Shown one piece after another: positions 1 to 29,797 of a DNA stretch of 64,000 nt (its first letter is position 1; each line of letters starts with the position of its first letter). The notes under the pieces were generated by a model. The model ran no database searches. It was given only the letters and a program-made list of their open reading frames with translations, and was not told where the DNA came from. The position numbers were made by a program, and so were the translations under genes. Origin of the DNA: Paralichthys olivaceus (taxonomy: Eukaryota > Chordata > Actinopteri > Pleuronectiformes > Paralichthyidae); assembly GCF_024713975.1 (NCBI RefSeq), contig NC_091112.1, positions 789,001 through 853,000 on the forward strand. Reading direction: 5' to 3'.

Positions 1-20
1 CTCTCTCTCTCTCTCTCTCT
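1..20 (+). repeat. (CT)n microsatellite at window edge
   Basis: A perfect CT dinucleotide tract opens the window, followed by more pyrimidine-rich sequence. It lies about 215 bp upstream of the scgn ATG, so it is in or near the scgn promoter or 5' UTR. Its true length is unknown because the window cuts it. Confidence 0.9.
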
Positions 21-234
21 CGCTCCTCCTCCTCTCTTCATATACGAGCTGCTGAATCTCTCTTCTCTCGTTTCTCTGAGTTCAGACGACGACTGAAGCT
101 GAAATCAGAATAAAATTTATTTAAGTGGATAAAACCTCGTCTTTGTCTCTGACGTCGTTCGGTGGAAGAATCGTTTTCTCTTGTTTCTCTGTCGCGTCGT
201 CAGCGGCTCGTCCTCTGGACTGGTCGTCAGCACC

Positions 235-2760
235 ATGGACCTGGACCGGCTGGACGCCTCAGGTTTTCTACACATCTGGACACTTCTGGACGTGGACGGT
301 AAGAACGTCGGTGGCATCGCTCAGCGTCTCCAGATGTTTCACCAAATATAAACTCTAGTTCATTTGACTGAACAATGTTAAAAATAAAGAGACTTTAATA
401 AATGATCTTGTTTTTTATCGCACTGTGAGAATGATCCACTGTACAGTACGATTCAAATAGCATTAACTTTATTAACATGACAATCAGTGAACAAGCTCCA
501 TTGACAAAAACTAGTTGAAATAAAGTAAAAAATAAAGTTTTATCTATTTATTGTAGAATAAAAAGCAAAATAAATAAAATGGGTTATTTATGTTTATTTA
601 ACGCCTGATGTGATGTTTTAGTTTGGTTCATGTCCCATCTGCTTACATGGAGGAGGTAAGGTTAATTATCTATGCTGCAGTCAGCCACCAGGGGGTGATC
701 GAGAGGTTTTGGCTTCACCTTCATGTCGTCCATCTTTGTTTACAGACGATGATTGATACTGTTTTATTTTTATTTTATTTTGAAAAAACACATTTAACAT
801 GAAAGTGTTTAATTAAACATGTTAGTGTAGTTTTATTATTATTAATGATAATAATATTTTTAACTTTAACTCAGTGACGTTGTAGCTGCTGCTTGTGTTT
901 GTTTTTGTTTATGTTAGACAACGGTTACATCGCAGCGACGCAGCTCGACGACTTCTTTCGTCGCGTGTTGGAGAAACTCGGAGAGAAGGTGAAGACAGAA
1001 AATATGAGGCTGAACTGATGCTGTGCAGCCACACGGTGGCAGTGTCCCCCAGTGAGCTGCTTTCTGATCGCACCACCGGGGGGCGCTGAAGCCTCAAATG
1101 TTAAAGATTCATTAAGAGCAAATATTCTCTTCGTTTAAAGATTCACTTTAAATGGTCAAGTAGCAGAAATGTAAAATTATATTTCTGTTTGTGTTTACGT
1201 CCTGATTCACGTTTAAACTTCACAACTACGCAAAATAATTCATGATATTCATTTAAAGGTTCTTAATTTAAAGTCCAGTCAAACATGATCTTCACAGGGA
1301 GAAGAGATTAGCGAGCACAACATCAGACGACTGAGAGAAAGGTTCGTGTCGGCGTATGACGTCTCGGCCGTCGGACGTCTGCAGATCCAAGAGGTAGGAA
1401 TCCCGTCAGCTGATCTCTGGAATAAGACTCTGACGTCTGCAGGTCGTGAGTTTCCTCTGTTTACACGTCACCACTGACACGCTGGTGCTAAATAACTCAT
1501 TCTTCAGTGTAAGAACACAAGTGAACAGTTCGAGGACACGTTCGTGAATCTGACGTTTTTTCAGGAACTTTCTCGAGAAGAAAAATGAGATTGTTAATGA
1601 GGCCAACTGAGATTAAATGTTGTCTTTGCAGCTCGCGGCCATGATGCTGCCGGAGGAAGAAAACTTCCTGCTCCTGTTTCGCAGAGAGACGCCGCTGGAC
1701 AACAGCGTGGAGTTCATGAGGGTGAGGTCAAAGGTCAACAAGTAGTGGACATGATGAGACATCGTCTGGTCCAGAGTGATGATTGATGGAGATTGGAGAA
1801 GAAAGTGCAGCAGCTGGTTGTTGTAGTTTTTGGGATATTTGTTGTGCTGTCTCAGATTTTTCCGTCTTGTTTGAGCAGATCTGGAGAAACTACGACACCG
1901 ACAGCAGCGGCTTCATCTCAGCCGCCGAGCTCAAGGTAACGAACGAGGAAAGAGACGCTCGCAGCAAATCACCTCATTTAAACGTTTTATTCTTTCTGTC
2001 AGACGTGTGTTCGTGTTTTCTCTGATTGTCTTTTTTGTGTTTGTCCCTCCAGGGCTTCCTTCAGGACCTGTTCCTCCAACACAGGAAGTCCGTCACCGCT
2101 GAGAAGCTGGAGGAGTACACTGTCACCATGGTAACCTGCAGGGAGGCGGTTTGTGACGGACGTCTGTTTGTCGCCGACTCACAAATACATTTTATTTTTC
2201 TGTTTCCTTCCTGCAGATGAAGATGTTCGATAAAAACCAGGACGGACGACTGGATCTGAACGACCTGGCCAGGTAACACTGCTCCGCGTCATGTGACCAG
2301 GAGAGCGACTCACACTTCATCTGATCGACGCTGTAATCAGAGAAAAATACAATTTAATTCGTATAATTTAGGTTTAATATTGTTGATGTCGTCTTTGCCT
2401 CTTTATTTCTTTCGAATGTGAAATGTTGTTAAATTAATTAAACTAAATGTGTTTCTTTATTGTTCATCGACAGAATTTTGGCTCTGAAAGAAAACTTCTT
2501 ACTGAAGTTTAAGATGGACGTAAGCATGAAATATTTGTAGTTTACTTTATTTCGTTTTATAATACTTTGTGTTTTCAGAGAATATTTCGTTTTATTCATG
2601 ACGTGTGTTTGGTTGTGTGCGGTCAGGCCTGCAGCCAGGAGGACAGGAAGAGGGACTTTGAGAAGATATTTGCTCATTACGACGTCGTAAGTTTTTTTTT
2701 CCTGTTTCCTGTTTCCTGTTTGACCCGAGCAACTTTAATTTACAAAGTACTTGAATATCT

Positions 2761-2817
<57 letters not shown>

Positions 2818-3359
2818 AGTAAGACAGGTGCGTTGGAAGGTCCCGAGGTTGATGGATTTGTCAAAGACATGATGGAGCTGGTGAAGGTAAAACAACAACA
2901 AGATGTTTGAATCATAAAAATCTTTAAATCTTCATTTATTTGTTTTTATTTTTTTAGAGGTATTTAAGGCGGGACTTATTTTTGACACCTCTGTATTTGA
3001 TCGTTAAGTCTTCGTCCAGATGTTCTGCTGTTATCAACGCTTCCTGTATGACTTTTCACATTAAAAGCTCTTAGCGGCTGTGTAGCTCAAACACTAGTGT
3101 TTTGTTTTAAAGACTCTTATTTTGGAACCAGCTTTGATTCATTCAGGAGCCTCGATACTCACGATAGCTTCACTGTCTCCGTCAGTGCGAGTTGACCTCT
3201 GACCTCTGCCCCCCCCCCCCCCCCCCTGTCCAGCCCAGCATCAGTGGCACAGACCTGGACAAGTTCAGGAAAGCTCTGCTCGGCCACTGTGACATCAACG
3301 GAGACGGAAAGATCCAGAAGAACGAGCTGGCTCTCTGCCTCGGCCTCAAACTCAGCTAA
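235..3359 (+). CDS. scgn: secretagogin, six-EF-hand calcium sensor
   Basis: Eleven exons can be joined: 235-298, 918-988, 1298-1393, 1632-1721, 1879-1935, 2053-2130, 2217-2272, 2474-2519, 2627-2686, 2818-2886 and 3234-3359 (TAA). They sum to 813 nt, 270 residues; human secretagogin is about 276. Six EF-hand loops are visible. The third ([12 protein letters not shown]), fourth ([12 protein letters not shown]) and sixth ([12 protein letters not shown]) look fully calcium-competent. The first ends in Gln where Glu/Asp is usual, and the second ([12 protein letters not shown]) and fifth ([12 protein letters not shown]) are degenerate. The stretch [20 protein letters not shown] is, from memory, identical in the human protein. 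The family is a cytosolic Ca2+ sensor of neuroendocrine and neuronal cells that binds SNARE and exocytosis proteins. Intron 9 ends in a long (GT)n tract and intron 10 ends in an 18-C run just before the acceptor. The ATG at 235 is in a good context (CACCATGG). Confidence 0.96.
600..760 (+). repeat. dispersed fish repeat with CCACCAGGGGG core
   Basis: This part of scgn intron 1 reads: a phrase about a 'cccatctgcttacatggagg' type segment, then CTGCAGTCAGCCACCAGGGG, then a 'cgtccatctttgtttacag' type tail. The same ordered blocks recur at about 28926-29027 and, inverted, at 56783-56878, with a fragment at 55290-55340. That marks a short interspersed repeat family. I cannot assign it to a named SINE or MITE family. 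Confidence 0.6.
2762..2814 (+). repeat. (GT)n tract abutting the scgn exon 10 acceptor
   Basis: About 26 GT units run straight into the acceptor GCAG that precedes exon 10 at 2818. No ordinary pyrimidine tract separates the repeat from the splice site. Confidence 0.97.
3209..3226 (+). repeat. C18 homopolymer serving as polypyrimidine tract
   Basis: Eighteen consecutive C residues end 7 bases before the acceptor of scgn exon 11 (exon begins 3234). The run therefore occupies the position of the polypyrimidine tract of intron 10. Confidence 0.97.
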
Positions 3360-3640
3360 CGTTCACACCGTTTTTTCTTTCCTCCATCTCTCTGTTACTT
3401 CCTCTCCTCTTTCCTACTCGTCCTCTCTCTTCCTCCCACTGTGTATCTCTCTATCGAACGCCCATGAGCGAAGTATTCCCACAGTTTTATAAACTTTTCT
3501 GTATCAAATATTTGAACAGAAGTGATGAAGTCAAATGAATCTCTATCGATGTGAAAACCTCGAGATGCAGCTGGTGTCTTGTCTGTTTCATGACTGCATG
3601 ACATGATTTTCCTTTGTGATGTGATTAATGTGATGTGGTT

Positions 3641-3646
3641 AATAAA
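3641..3646 (+). terminator. scgn poly(A) signal
   Basis: AATAAA lies about 280 bases after the scgn stop codon. It is the first canonical signal downstream and is followed by T/G-rich sequence (ttgtcacgcatgtcgttctt), which suits a cleavage region. Confidence 0.7.
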
Positions 3647-3669
3647 ATATATTGAATCTTTGTCACGCA

Positions 3670-4590
3670 TGTCGTTCTTCACACGCAAACATGGTTTTTA
3701 TATCTTTATGTTTATGCACAATCACACCACAGTCACTTCCTGGTTTGTATAAACTTGGTAATGAACCCAGATCCTGGAGCCACAGCCGCTCACTTGGTGC
3801 AGCTTGACTGAGTTGAGCAGTTGGACCTTGGTGGAGGTTTGAGCTCCAGAGTGAGGTTCTAATGTTCTAGTTTAAGCTCCTGACTCCGTGTACATACTGA
3901 TTATATCCTACAGGAAGTTTTTATTACGTTGACATGCTCGGTTTATTTACCTTAGATACCGGAAAGGGTTGAAACTGCATTTTGAAATATAAAATCCCTC
4001 TGAGAGCTCAAACCTCTGCTGAGACACTCTTAAATTCTCCGATACCACATCTCCATCAAACAAACAAATACATGGAGACGAGTAAAAACCTGACAGAAGT
4101 AAAAATGAAAAATATAGTGATCACAGCAGAAAAAACGAGATCAAGTCAAATGAATGAGGGAAGGGTATAAATACTTTTATATTCTTTGGAAAATCACTGG
4201 AGTTGTCTTTTAAAGTTTCCTGTGTTCAATGTTTTTAAGGACGACTTTCAGCTGCATCCTTCAACTCTTTGCACTATTTTCTCGCTCATATTAACAATCG
4301 GAGCAGTTTTCAAGATTCTCCAGAGAAGCTGGATGTTGGAACTACTTTTCTAGTTCCACTGTTCTTCTTGAAGAAATAGTCCGTATGACATATGACGACA
4401 TGTTCTGTCTGAGCAGCCTGTGTCAGAAGATTCATTCATCGTGCACCTCAGACAAAATCCTCCATAATGTCTGAAATACTTCTGTTGCAGGAGAAATCCT
4501 AAAGGTGGCAGAATCCAACCTTATCACGACCCTTGAAACAGGCGTATGTAGCCACTGCTCAGAGCTTTGTGCTGAGGCCTCAAACCTGAG
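3670..4590. other. intergenic spacer, scgn to repeat-protein gene
   Basis: No convincing gene or RNA is seen here. The short open frames have no family resemblance. The only structured part is the promoter-like segment that begins at about 4592. Confidence 0.6.
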
Positions 4591-4591
4591 T

Positions 4592-4665
4592 CCAATCAGC
4601 TCATTAGTGTTCATGTGGCTCAGGTACCTGCATTTAAAAGCCCAGCTGTGGTTGCAGCAGTCAGA
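4592..4665 (+). promoter_or_regulatory. CCAAT/TATA promoter of the repeat-protein gene
   Basis: CCAAT at 4592-4596 is followed about 40 bp later by a TATA-like TTTAAAAG at 4633-4640. Around them lie a CATGTG E-box (4612-4617), the palindrome CAGGTACCTG (4621-4630) and a CAGCTG E-box (4643-4648). The arrangement predicts transcription starting near 4660-4670, about 70 bp before the ATG at 4736. A strong TATA box and E-boxes are typical of tissue-restricted genes. Oocyte zona pellucida genes use E-boxes through FIGLA, but applying that here is speculation. Confidence 0.55.
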
Positions 4666-4735
4666 AGTTTCTTCTTCTGTTGTTTGATGCCAAGCAGCAC
4701 CAGTTGTGTTGGGTTTTTTTGTGGCTTTTTTGGAA

Positions 4736-7090
4736 ATGGCTTCTGGACTTTGTGTGAGGTATGATTTGTTTACTTTTAATTCTTTCATACACATTTTCTG
4801 TAAAAACTTGTGTGTCCTTAGTTCACATGTGAAATGATCTCCTTCCCAGGGTGCTCTTGCTCTCACTCTTAGCCTTTGGGCCACATGCTGGGGGTAAGTG
4901 AATTATTCTACACAAACCATATATCCAGTTCTGGTTGTTTCTGTAATACTGACAAGTTATATCTCTTTAGCACTGAGCTACAGAAGTGGAGACTCCAGTG
5001 GAGTTACACCGTACTTTAAGGTCCCCAGTGCTTTGCTCAGAGGCCATAAACCAGCTTTAGCCCCTTCCAGATATGAGAGTTCTGCACAGACTGGAGGATC
5101 TCAAAGTGGCTCTGGACCCAGTTACCCTGAAGGTGGCTCATCTGATGAACTGGAGCCTGCTGATGCCAGAGGTTATACTGGTTATTATGGAAGGCAAGTA
5201 GATGGTAACAGTCAAGAAGGAAGTGTTCCTAGTTACAGGCCTAACCCAATGATTCCTTCAAAACCCAGAGAGAACCCGCTTCAGCCAAGTTACCACTCTA
5301 ACCCTGATAACATTCAGACCAAAAAAAACATGTGGAATTTTGCATTTCCCAATAATGGAAACAAATTTCAGTTAGGCAGTGTTTCAAGTTCTGGTATTAA
5401 GATGGATATTGCACCGCTGAGCTACCAGCCCCAGCAGCCCAAGCAGCCGCCGAGCTACCAGCCATCGAGCAAGCAGCCGTCGAGCTACCAGCCCCAGCAG
5501 CCCAAGCAGCCATCGAGCTACCAGCCCCAGCAGCCCAAGCAGCCATCGAGCTACCAGCCCCACCAGCCCAAGCAGCCATCGAGCTACCAGCCATCGAGCA
5601 AGCAGCCGTCGAGCTACCAGCCCCAGCAGCCCAAGCAGCCGTCGAGCTACCAGCCCCAGCAGCCCAAGCAGCCGTCGAGCTACCAGCCGTCGAGCTACCA
5701 GCCGTCGAGCTACCAGCCCCAGCAGCCCAAGCAGCCGTCGAGCTACCAGCCATCGAGCAAGCAGCCGTCGAGCTACCAGCCCCAGCAGCCCAAGCAGCTG
5801 TCGAGCAAGCAGCCATCGAGCTACCAGCCCAAGCAGCCGTCGAGCTACCAGCCGTCGAGCTACCAGCCCAAGCAGCCGTCGAGCTACCAGCCCCAGCAGC
5901 CCAAGCAGCTGTCGAGCAAGCAGCCATCGAGCTACCAGCCCAAGCAGCCGTCGAGCTACCAGCCATCGAGCTACCAGCCGTCGAGCTACCAGCCGTCGAG
6001 CTACCAGCCGTCGAGCTACCAGCCCAAGCAGCCATCGAGCTACCAGCTGTCGAGCTACCAGCCCAAGCAGCCATCGAGCTACCAGCCGTCGAGCTACCAG
6101 CCCCTGCAGCCCAAGCAGCCGTCGAGCTACCAGCCCAAGCAGCCATCGAGCTACCAGCCATCGAGCTACCAGCCATCGAGCTACCAGCCCCAGCAGCCCA
6201 AGCAGCCATCGAGCTACCAGCCATCGAGCTACCAGCCATCGAGCTACCAGCCCCAGCAGCCCAAGCAGCTGTCGAGCTACCAGCCCAAGCAGCCATCGAG
6301 CTACCAGCCGTCGAGCTACCAGCCCAAGCAGCCGTCGAGCTACCAGCCCCACCAGCCCAAGCAGCCGTCGAGCTACCAGCCGTTGAGCTACCAGCCCCAG
6401 CAGCCCCAGCAGCCCAAGCAGCCGTCGAGCTACCAGCCCAAGCAGCCGTCGAGCTACCAGCCCCAGCAGCCCAAGCAGCCGTCGAGCTACCAGCCCCAGC
6501 AGCCCAAGCAGCCGTCGAGCTACCAGCCGTTGAGCTACCAGCCCCAGCAGCCCCAGCAGCCCAAGCAGCCGTCGAGCTACCAGCCCAAGCAGCCGTCGAG
6601 CTACCAGCCCCAGCAGCCCAAGCAGCCGTCGAGCTACCAGCCCCAGCAGCCGTCGAGCAAGCAGCCGTCGAGCAAGCAGCCGTCGAGCTACCAGCCGTTG
6701 AGCTACCAGCCCAAGCAGCCGTCGAGCTACCAGCCCCAGCAGCCCAAGCAGCCGTCGAGCTACCAGCCGTCGAGCTACCAGCCCAAGCAGCCGTCGAGCT
6801 ACCAGCCCCACCAGCCCCAGCAGCCGTCGAGCTACCAGCCGTCGAGCTACCAGCCCCAGCAGCCGTCGAGCGACCAGCCCCAGCAGCCGTCGAGCGACCA
6901 GCCCCAGCAGCCTGTTATGCAAAGGAAAGACGACATGTGGGACTTTGCGCTTTCCCCTGATGGTGTCGCTTTTGACCCTGATGAGATGTCCACTTACCCT
7001 GAAGGGAATATTGAGCCTAGAAATTTTAGACCAACTTTAATGGTGGCCCCAAACCGTCCTGGATGGCAGCGGCAATGGGGACGTGTGTGA
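4736..7090 (+). CDS. secreted Pro/Gln/Ser/Tyr tandem-repeat protein, unrecognised
   Basis: Three coding exons join in frame: 4736-4758, 4850-4893 and 4971-7090 (TGA), giving 728 residues. The first two exons encode a clear signal peptide (MASGLCVRVLLLSLLAFGPH followed by AGALS). Residues about 24-171 are a non-repetitive polar region. Residues about 172-670 are a tandem array of SSYQP, QQPKQP, KQP and SSKQP modules. A tail of about 58 residues follows. The motif MWNFAF at residues 143-148, just before the array, recurs as MWDFAL at 678-683, just after it. There is no cysteine-rich or ZP domain. The composition resembles the N-terminal repeats of fish egg-envelope proteins and adhesive or extensin-like structural proteins, so an extracellular matrix or egg-coat role is possible but unproven. 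An out-of-frame ATG at 4687 may lie in the 5' UTR. The start at 4736 was chosen because it alone gives the signal peptide after splicing. Confidence 0.82.
5417..6913 (+). repeat. coding tandem array of SSYQP / QQPKQP modules
   Basis: About 1.5 kb is built from 15-bp (tcgagctaccagcc type) and 9- to 18-bp (cagcccaag type) units, all multiples of three. Most differences between copies are silent CCA/CCG swaps, with a few Ser-to-Leu changes (LSYQP) and two SSDQP units at the end. Longer blocks are themselves duplicated: a 111-bp period (markers at 5798 and 5909) and a 147-bp period (markers at 6381 and 6528). Such sameness at silent sites points to recent unequal exchange or slippage. Confidence 0.95.
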
Positions 7091-7231
7091 GGTCATGAGC
7101 TTGACTATGTAGACGTAAGTAAGTAGACTTCAGTTTTTACCTCTTAAATGACGTGTTCTCTTGCTAATGGTGTTTTTCTGTTCTCAGGTGACTCTTCTGG
7201 AGACTCTGGCATCTTTGAGAAATTCAATAAA
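7091..7231 (+). terminator. 3' UTR with intron and poly(A) signal
   Basis: After the TGA, a donor (GTAAGT at about 7114) and an acceptor (TTCTCAG ending 7187) define a probable short 3' UTR intron. The last exon then carries AATAAA at 7226-7231. A stop codon about 25 bases before an exon junction is below the usual 50-base limit for nonsense-mediated decay. Confidence 0.55.
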
Positions 7232-7259
7232 ATAATTTGAACTACACCTAAGACTGTTA

Positions 7260-9430
7260 TTTGAGTGGTGATGTAAACTTCATCAAGAAAAGAATTTGTC
7301 TGAAAGTAATTTAAAGTTTTAAACTTTATAGTCAGTCACATATTTACTGGCTTTTACTTTGCTGCAGAAACTTTTCAAACTGGGGCTAAAAAACAACCAG
7401 ATGTCTCGATGAGACATTTTGCCAGGATACGTCTCACTGAGTAAAATTAGAGGACATCCATCAAGACGGATTCAGAATCTCTGCAATGAACTGAAACTCT
7501 GATGAGACTGTTCACAAGTCAAGAAGTTGAAGTTTGCCTTAAGTGCAACACTTCTAGGTTTTGGAGTTTGAGTCTTGTGGCTCATTGTAAATGGTGCTTT
7601 CTAATCTAACTTTGACCTCTGACCTTTTCTTTAAGTCAAAGTTTAAATATTCCAGAATTTAAACACCAGCTAATACAAATCTAATTCAAACTATTGTAGC
7701 TGTGGAGCCAACTTTCAGTTACAGGAGTCAAACTTGTAAATCCTCTTTTATTCAACTTTTATTTCCTTTACTTTATTTGCATTGTTTTCATCCTTTAGTT
7801 TAAATTTGAGATTTTATTTGCTGCCTAGTTTGTTTAGATTCTCGTTTCTTTTCTGACAGACCTCAGTTCTTGGCTCCGTTCCTTCGTGTAGCTCGTGTTT
7901 CAGATTCTTGAGTCTTTATTTGATTGAATCTGCTGCTTGAGAAGCTTCAGACAAACTGAAGCTCAAACCTTTAAAAACCTGAGACGAAGATGACCTCATG
8001 TAAAATCTGACTGAAAACACACAGAGCTCACGATGCTGCTTCATAGAACAACTTCAGATGTGAATCATCCGTCTCCAGCTTCTCGTCTTTTCTCTTTCCT
8101 CCCACCGCCTCCCTCTCTCCCCCTCTCTCTGATAGCTGTTATTAGTTTAGTCTCCTGTTTTTGGGGGAGATAATAACAGACTGTGTGTCGTTGCTCCCTG
8201 TCATTACAAACTGAGTCTGTGGTTAAAATGACTCAGCTCTGCCAGCTTCACCATCTGATCCCCAGCGAGCTGGTCGGCCTCAGTCTGCAGGTTCTCGGTC
8301 AGTCTGCACATGAACGTTCACAACACTGAAGTTCCAATGAATGAATTTCTGTAATTGTGATGTTTCCTGTTGAAACAAGTAATGATGCAAGATGTTCGTC
8401 CACCATGTCTGAACAATCCTCTCCACACGACCTGCTTTTGCACCAGGATCCAAAATCTTCATCAAAATAAAAGCTGTCATATAAAAACAAAGTAAAATGC
8501 TGTGAGGAAATCTGTGTTCATATCATTTTTCTCTGTTGATGGTTTAATTGTTTATTTTCCATAAGGAATTAGATTTTTCAGCATTGTGATAGAAATGTTG
8601 AATCTTTCCAGCTTTTCCACAAAAATCTCTTCATAGATATTTGAAATATAGAAACAGAAAAAGAGCCAAAAACATAATCTACTTAAAAAATAAAAAATAT
8701 ATATTAGAGTTTTATTGTTTGATTCCTTGTCAAGAAATGGGACAAAATATTCATCTTAGGTTTGAAGGTTCCGGGGAAATTATTCTGCACCAGTGGAACC
8801 GTCTTCAAATGTATTAATAATACAATTAAAACAGAACAAGTGCTTTGGTGGATTCATTTCCTGGAGATAAACCTGGAGGTTCACTGACCACATTTTGCCA
8901 CAAGGTGTCGTGAAACTCACACAATCGTCACATGAATCCTCATGAATCCAGAAGAGAAGCTGACAGACATGTTTCAGGTCAGTGGCCTGAAGACTGGAAC
9001 TGCTCCCAGATGATCACAGAGAAGAGTCGGGGTCAGTTCATCGTCTCAACAGAGACAGAACCCAAAGACTTGTTGGGTAAATTGAACAGAAGATCCAGAT
9101 TCAATCCTCCTTCAAACTGTGACATGCAGGACACACTCACTAGGTGGCGCTGCAGTGTTGAATATGAGAGCGATGGGCTCTTTGTCTCTGAAGTGAACAG
9201 GTTCAGTGAAGTAATGAAGCCTTTGATGATAAAACCAAAGCTCAGGATGAACCTCGTCCATTAAACAACATTCTGCTTGAACATTTCTTTTACTTTTAAC
9301 ACTTAACTTTTTAATTATCATCTAGATCAATGCTTTTTAAATTATATTTATATTTGAATTCACTGATCCTGGTTTTTAATCACGTGTGTCATTTAATTTA
9401 ATCTATTTAATTGATGTCAGTTCACGTCAT
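7260..9430. other. intergenic spacer upstream of mtss1
   Basis: No gene is recognised. The 110-codon open frame at 8932-9264 has no family resemblance. A CTCF-like core, TCACTAGGTGGCGCTG, lies at 9137-9152. Confidence 0.55.
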
Positions 9431-9434
9431 CAGC

Positions 9435-9884
9435 AGTAAAAACGCTTCCTCAGCGGAGGGCGGGGCCAGGCGGACCTGCGCGTAAACGCCCCTGTGAAGC
9501 GCGCTCCCGCGTCCTGTGTGTGTTTCAGTGTCAGTGGTTCTCTGCGTAAAGTTGCTTCTCCTGGTTCTCCTGGTTCTCTTTGGTTCTCCTGGTTCTCCTG
9601 GTTCCTCCTCCTCCTCGGCGGCTCCTCTCTGCTCCACCATGCGGACATGGGCTCCACCTGCCCGGGGAGGAATCTGAGCGGCTCTGCTGCAGCGTGTGTC
9701 CGCCCTGTGGTGCGTGTGAGCCGGGGAGGCTCTGCAGCGACCCCCTGAGGCTGCTCTCCTCTCTCCTCTCTCCTCTCTCCCTCTTTCTGGATCATCTCCT
9801 TCCTTTCTTCTCCTGTCGCGTCATCTATGGAACACACGCGCTCCGGCTGAGTCTGTCCCTGTTCCCGTGCACACGCAGCCGAAG
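9435..9884 (+). promoter_or_regulatory. GC-rich mtss1 promoter / 5' UTR region
   Basis: The base composition changes sharply to GC- and CpG-rich here, with a GC box (GGGCGGGGCC) at about 9459. A short tandem repeat of a 'ctcctggtt' type unit lies at about 9555-9606, and CT-rich sequence leads to the ATG at 9885. This is what a CpG-island promoter with no clear TATA box looks like. The exact start site cannot be read from sequence. Confidence 0.5.

Positions 9885-29797
<19,913 letters not shown>

Noticed and set aside
4432-4884. Minus-strand frame of 150 codons
   Set aside because: It overlaps the promoter and first exons of the repeat-protein gene on the other strand, has no family resemblance and its composition is not protein-like.
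5397-6296. Second minus-strand frame of 299 codons (Ala/Gly/Ser-rich)
   Set aside because: Same cause as the 512-codon frame: a by-product of the tandem coding array.
5384-6922. Open frame of 512 codons on the minus strand (LLGLVARR type repeats)
   Set aside because: It lies antisense to the SSYQP array. The repeat units are multiples of three and their reverse complement contains no stop triplet in this frame, so the frame is open automatically. It has no separate signals.
4736-7090. Zona pellucida (choriogenin/ZP) family membership
   Set aside because: The Pro/Gln-rich repeats are similar in style, but no ZP domain, trefoil domain or conserved cysteines occur in the 728 residues.
8932-9264. 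Plus-strand frame of 110 codons
   Set aside because: No recognisable domain or splice context; it includes a CTCF-like non-coding word found elsewhere in the window. Probably chance.
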